From Pseudomonadota bacterium (lineage in GTDB: Bacteria > Pseudomonadota > Gammaproteobacteria > Pseudomonadales > Pseudomonadaceae), in the NCBI GenBank assembly GCA_023431055.1, contig JAEYXX010000102.1, positions 1-6,652 of the forward strand: 6,652 nucleotides of DNA. The letters are read 5' to 3'. Positions 4,237 to 6,652 of this stretch are shown in pieces (position 1 is the stretch's first letter; each line of letters opens with the position of its first letter). The translations under genes were made by a program, and so were the position numbers. The notes below the pieces were generated by a model. It did not search any database, was not told the origin of the DNA, and saw only the letters and a list, made by a program, of their open reading frames with translations.

Positions 4237-6652
4237 GTGCTTGAAGCCTATCGCAAACACGTAGCAGAGCGTGCCGCTCAGGGTATCGTGCCCCAGCCGC
4301 TGAACGCCGAACAAACCGCAGGCCTGGTCGAGCTGCTGAAAAATCCGCCGGCTGGCGAAGAAGAATTCCTCGTAGACCTGATCACCAACCGCGTACCGCC
4401 AGGCGTGGACGAAGCTGCCTACGTCAAGGCCGGTTTCCTCTCTGCCGTTGCCAAGGGCGAAGCCACTTCCCCGCTGATCAGCAAGCAACGCGCCGTCGAG
4501 CTGCTGGGCACCATGCAGGGCGGCTACAACATCGCCACCCTGGTCGAACTGCTGGACGACGCCACCCTGGGCGCCGTTGCCGCCGAGCAACTCAAGCACA
4601 CCCTGCTGATGTTCGACGCCTTCCACGACGTCGCCGAGAAAGCCAAGGCTGGCAATGCCAACGCCAAGGCCGTGCTGCAGTCCTGGGCCGATGGCGAGTG
4701 GTTCACCAACAAGCCGGCCATCGCCGAGAAGTACAGCCTGGCCGTGTTCAAGGTGCCTGGCGAAACCAACACCGACGACCTGTCCCCTGCCCCGGACGCC
4801 TGGTCGCGCCCTGACATCCCGCTGCACGCCCTGGCCATGCTGAAAATGGCTCGCGACGGCATCGTGCCGGAGCAGCAAGGCGCCATCGGCCCGCTGAAGC
4901 AGATCGAAGAGATCAAGGCCAAGGGCTTCCCGGTCGCCTACGTCGGTGACGTGGTCGGTACCGGTTCTTCCCGTAAGTCCGCCACCAACTCGGTGCTGTG
5001 GTTCTTCGGCGACGACATTCCGTACGTTCCGAACAAGCGCGCTGGCGGCTTCTGCTTCGGCACCAAGATCGCCCCGATCTTCTACAACACCATGGAAGAC
5101 GCCGGCGCCCTGCCGATCGAGTTCGACGTGTCGAACATCAACATGGGCGACGTGATCGACGTCTACCCGTACGCTGGCAAGGTCTGCAAGCACGGCACCG
5201 ACGAAGTCATCACCACCTTCGAACTGAAGACCCCGGTGCTGCTCGACGAAGTCCGCGCTGGCGGCCGTATCCCACTGATCGTCGGCCGCGGCCTGACCGA
5301 GAAGGCGCGCGCCGAGCTCGGCCTAGGCTCCTCCGACCTGTTCAAGAAGCCGGAGCAGCCGGCTGACAGCGGCAAGGGCTTCACCCTGGCGCAGAAGATG
5401 GTCGGCAAGGCCTGCGGCGTCGAAGGCGTGCGCCCGGGCACCTACTGCGAACCGAAGATGACCACCGTCGGCTCCCAGGACACCACTGGCCCGATGACCC
5501 GTGACGAGCTGAAAGACCTGGCTTGCCTGGGCTTCTCCGCCGACCTGGTGATGCAGTCCTTCTGCCACACCGCCGCCTATCCGAAGCCGATCGACGTCAC
5601 CACCCACCACACCCTGCCGGATTTCATCCGCACCCGTGGCGGCGTGTCCCTGCGTCCGGGCGACGGCATCATCCACAGCTGGCTGAACCGCATGCTGCTG
5701 CCGGATACCGTCGGCACCGGTGGCGACTCGCACACCCGCTTCCCGATCGGCATTTCCTTCCCGGCCGGTTCCGGCCTGGTGGCCTTCGCCGCCGCCACCG
5801 GCGTGATGCCGCTGGACATGCCGGAATCGGTTCTGGTGCGCTTCAAGGGCAAGATGCAACCGGGTATCACCCTGCGTGACCTGGTCCACGCCATCCCCTA
5901 CTACGCCATCCAGAAAGGCCTGCTGACCGTCGAGAAGAAAGGCAAGAAGAACATCTTCTCCGGCCGCATCCTCGAGATCGAAGGCCTGGACAACCTGACC
6001 GTCGAGCAGGCGTTCGAGCTGTCCGACGCCTCCGCCGAGCGTTCGGCTGCCGGCTGCACCATCAAGCTGCCGGAAGCGGCCATCGCCGAGTACCTGAAGT
6101 CCAACATCACCCTGCTGCGCTGGATGATCAGCGAAGGCTACGGCGATGCCCGCACCCTGGAGCGTCGTGCCCAGGCAATGGAAGCATGGCTGGCCAACCC
6201 GGTACTGATGGAAGCCGACAAGGACGCCGAGTACGCCGAAGTCATCGAAATCGACCTGAACCAGCTCAACGAGCCGGTACTGTGCGCTCCGAACGACCCG
6301 GACGACGCCCGTCTGCTGTCCACCGTGGCCGGCGACAAGATCGACGAAGTGTTCATCGGTTCGTGCATGACCAACATCGGTCACTTCCGCGCTGCCGGTA
6401 AACTGCTGGACAAGGTCAAGGGCGGTATCCCGACTCGTCTGTGGCTGTCGCCGCCGACCAAGATGGATGCTCACCAGCTGACCGAGGAAGGCTACTACGG
6501 CATCTACGGCAAGGCCGGTGCACGCATGGAGATGCCGGGCTGCTCGCTGTGCATGGGTAACCAGGCACGTGTGGCTGCCAACTCCACCGTGGTGTCGACC
6601 TCCACCCGTAACTTCCCGAACCGTCTGGGCGATGGCGCCAACGTGTACCTGG
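4237..6652 (+). CDS. acnB: Aconitate hydratase B, 3' end outside the window
   Basis: Bifunctional aconitase/2-methylisocitrate dehydratase that interconverts citrate and isocitrate through cis-aconitate in the TCA cycle. 805 codons plus one base are visible; roughly 60 C-terminal residues of about 865 are missing because the window ends. Order: N-terminal HEAT-like domain (about 1-160), swivel domain with GTGSSRKS at 241-248, then the catalytic aconitase domains with GGDSHTRFP from 495. The [4Fe-4S] ligands are C710 (GSCMTN), C769 and C772 (GCSLCMGN), which fall at exactly the E. coli AcnB positions when counting from GTG 4237. That and the [12 protein letters not shown] start support this GTG, with GAGGG 8 nt upstream. 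In-frame ATGs at 4222 and 4171 would add 5 or 22 residues. No frameshift is seen. As an iron-sulfur enzyme it may also bind RNA when the cluster is lost, as E. coli AcnB does. Confidence 0.97.
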   Translation, partial: MLEAYRKHVAERAAQGIVPQPLNAEQTAGLVELLKNPPAGEEEFLVDLITNRVPPGVDEAAYVKAGFLSAVAKGEATSPLISKQRAVELLGTMQGGYNIATLVELLDDATLGAVAAEQLKHTLLMFDAFHDVAEKAKAGNANAKAVLQSWADGEWFTNKPAIAEKYSLAVFKVPGETNTDDLSPAPDAWSRPDIPLHALAMLKMARDGIVPEQQGAIGPLKQIEEIKAKGFPVAYVGDVVGTGSSRKSATNSVLWFFGDDIPYVPNKRAGGFCFGTKIAPIFYNTMEDAGALPIEFDVSNINMGDVIDVYPYAGKVCKHGTDEVITTFELKTPVLLDEVRAGGRIPLIVGRGLTEKARAELGLGSSDLFKKPEQPADSGKGFTLAQKMVGKACGVEGVRPGTYCEPKMTTVGSQDTTGPMTRDELKDLACLGFSADLVMQSFCHTAAYPKPIDVTTHHTLPDFIRTRGGVSLRPGDGIIHSWLNRMLLPDTVGTGGDSHTRFPIGISFPAGSGLVAFAAATGVMPLDMPESVLVRFKGKMQPGITLRDLVHAIPYYAIQKGLLTVEKKGKKNIFSGRILEIEGLDNLTVEQAFELSDASAERSAAGCTIKLPEAAIAEYLKSNITLLRWMISEGYGDARTLERRAQAMEAWLANPVLMEADKDAEYAEVIEIDLNQLNEPVLCAPNDPDDARLLSTVAGDKIDEVFIGSCMTNIGHFRAAGKLLDKVKGGIPTRLWLSPPTKMDAHQLTEEGYYGIYGKAGARMEMPGCSLCMGNQARVAANSTVVSTSTRNFPNRLGDGANVYL

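Noticed and set aside
3925..5193. A 422-codon open frame on the minus strand across the acnB leader and 5' part
   Set aside because: It lies antisense to clear aconitase sequence in high-GC DNA, where such frames are common. Its protein is low in complexity and rich in H, G, V, Q and D, as expected for an antisense reading.
5323..6474. A 383-codon open frame on the minus strand inside acnB
   Set aside because: Same antisense effect: the plus strand encodes uninterrupted AcnB catalytic domains with the iron-sulfur cysteines, and the minus product has no recognisable domain.

Overview
The window looks like chromosomal DNA from a gamma-proteobacterium of the genus Pseudomonas. It is GC-rich with strong third-position G/C bias. 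The AcnB, PpiB, LpxH and MiaE proteins read like pseudomonad orthologues. From memory, acnB, a universal stress protein gene, lpxH and ppiB also lie close together in P. aeruginosa PAO1. I see no prophage, insertion sequence, CRISPR array, tRNA or rRNA. The genes are housekeeping or stress genes, and most of the less ordinary material is in the spaces between them.

Layout. Bases 1-183 hold a palindromic intergenic repeat and then the short leader of ppiB. ppiB (184-681, +) and lpxH (686-1414, +) are 4 nt apart and form an operon. Bases 1415-1600, between the convergent ends of lpxH and miaE, are packed with repeats: an inverted pair of REP-like palindromes, then three hairpins built from six copies of one 7-mer. 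miaE (1601-2233, -) and a tandem-domain universal stress protein gene (2436-3299, +) are divergent. They share a short control region with a near-consensus Anr/FNR box placed at about -41.5 of the usp promoter. A perfect 17-bp bidirectional terminator (3311-3350) separates usp from a convergent DUF1289 gene (3356-3832, -). A 404-bp gap follows, with a good sigma-70 promoter and a leader of about 280 nt containing a long rod-like hairpin. acnB starts at 4237 with GTG and runs off the right edge; 805 codons are visible.

How the genes relate. PpiB (protein folding), LpxH (lipid A synthesis), MiaE (tRNA A37 hydroxylation) and AcnB (TCA cycle) are not one pathway. One theme does recur, oxygen and iron. 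MiaE is a diiron, O2-using enzyme. The adjacent usp gene carries an apparent Anr (low-oxygen) site. AcnB is a [4Fe-4S] enzyme with a structured leader, and its divergent neighbour has a four-cysteine cluster that could bind metal. I saw no clear new multi-gene system. The best candidates for undescribed biology are the acnB leader RNA (3978-4120, with possible ribosome-site switching at 4180-4229) and the Anr-controlled divergent usp/miaE region.
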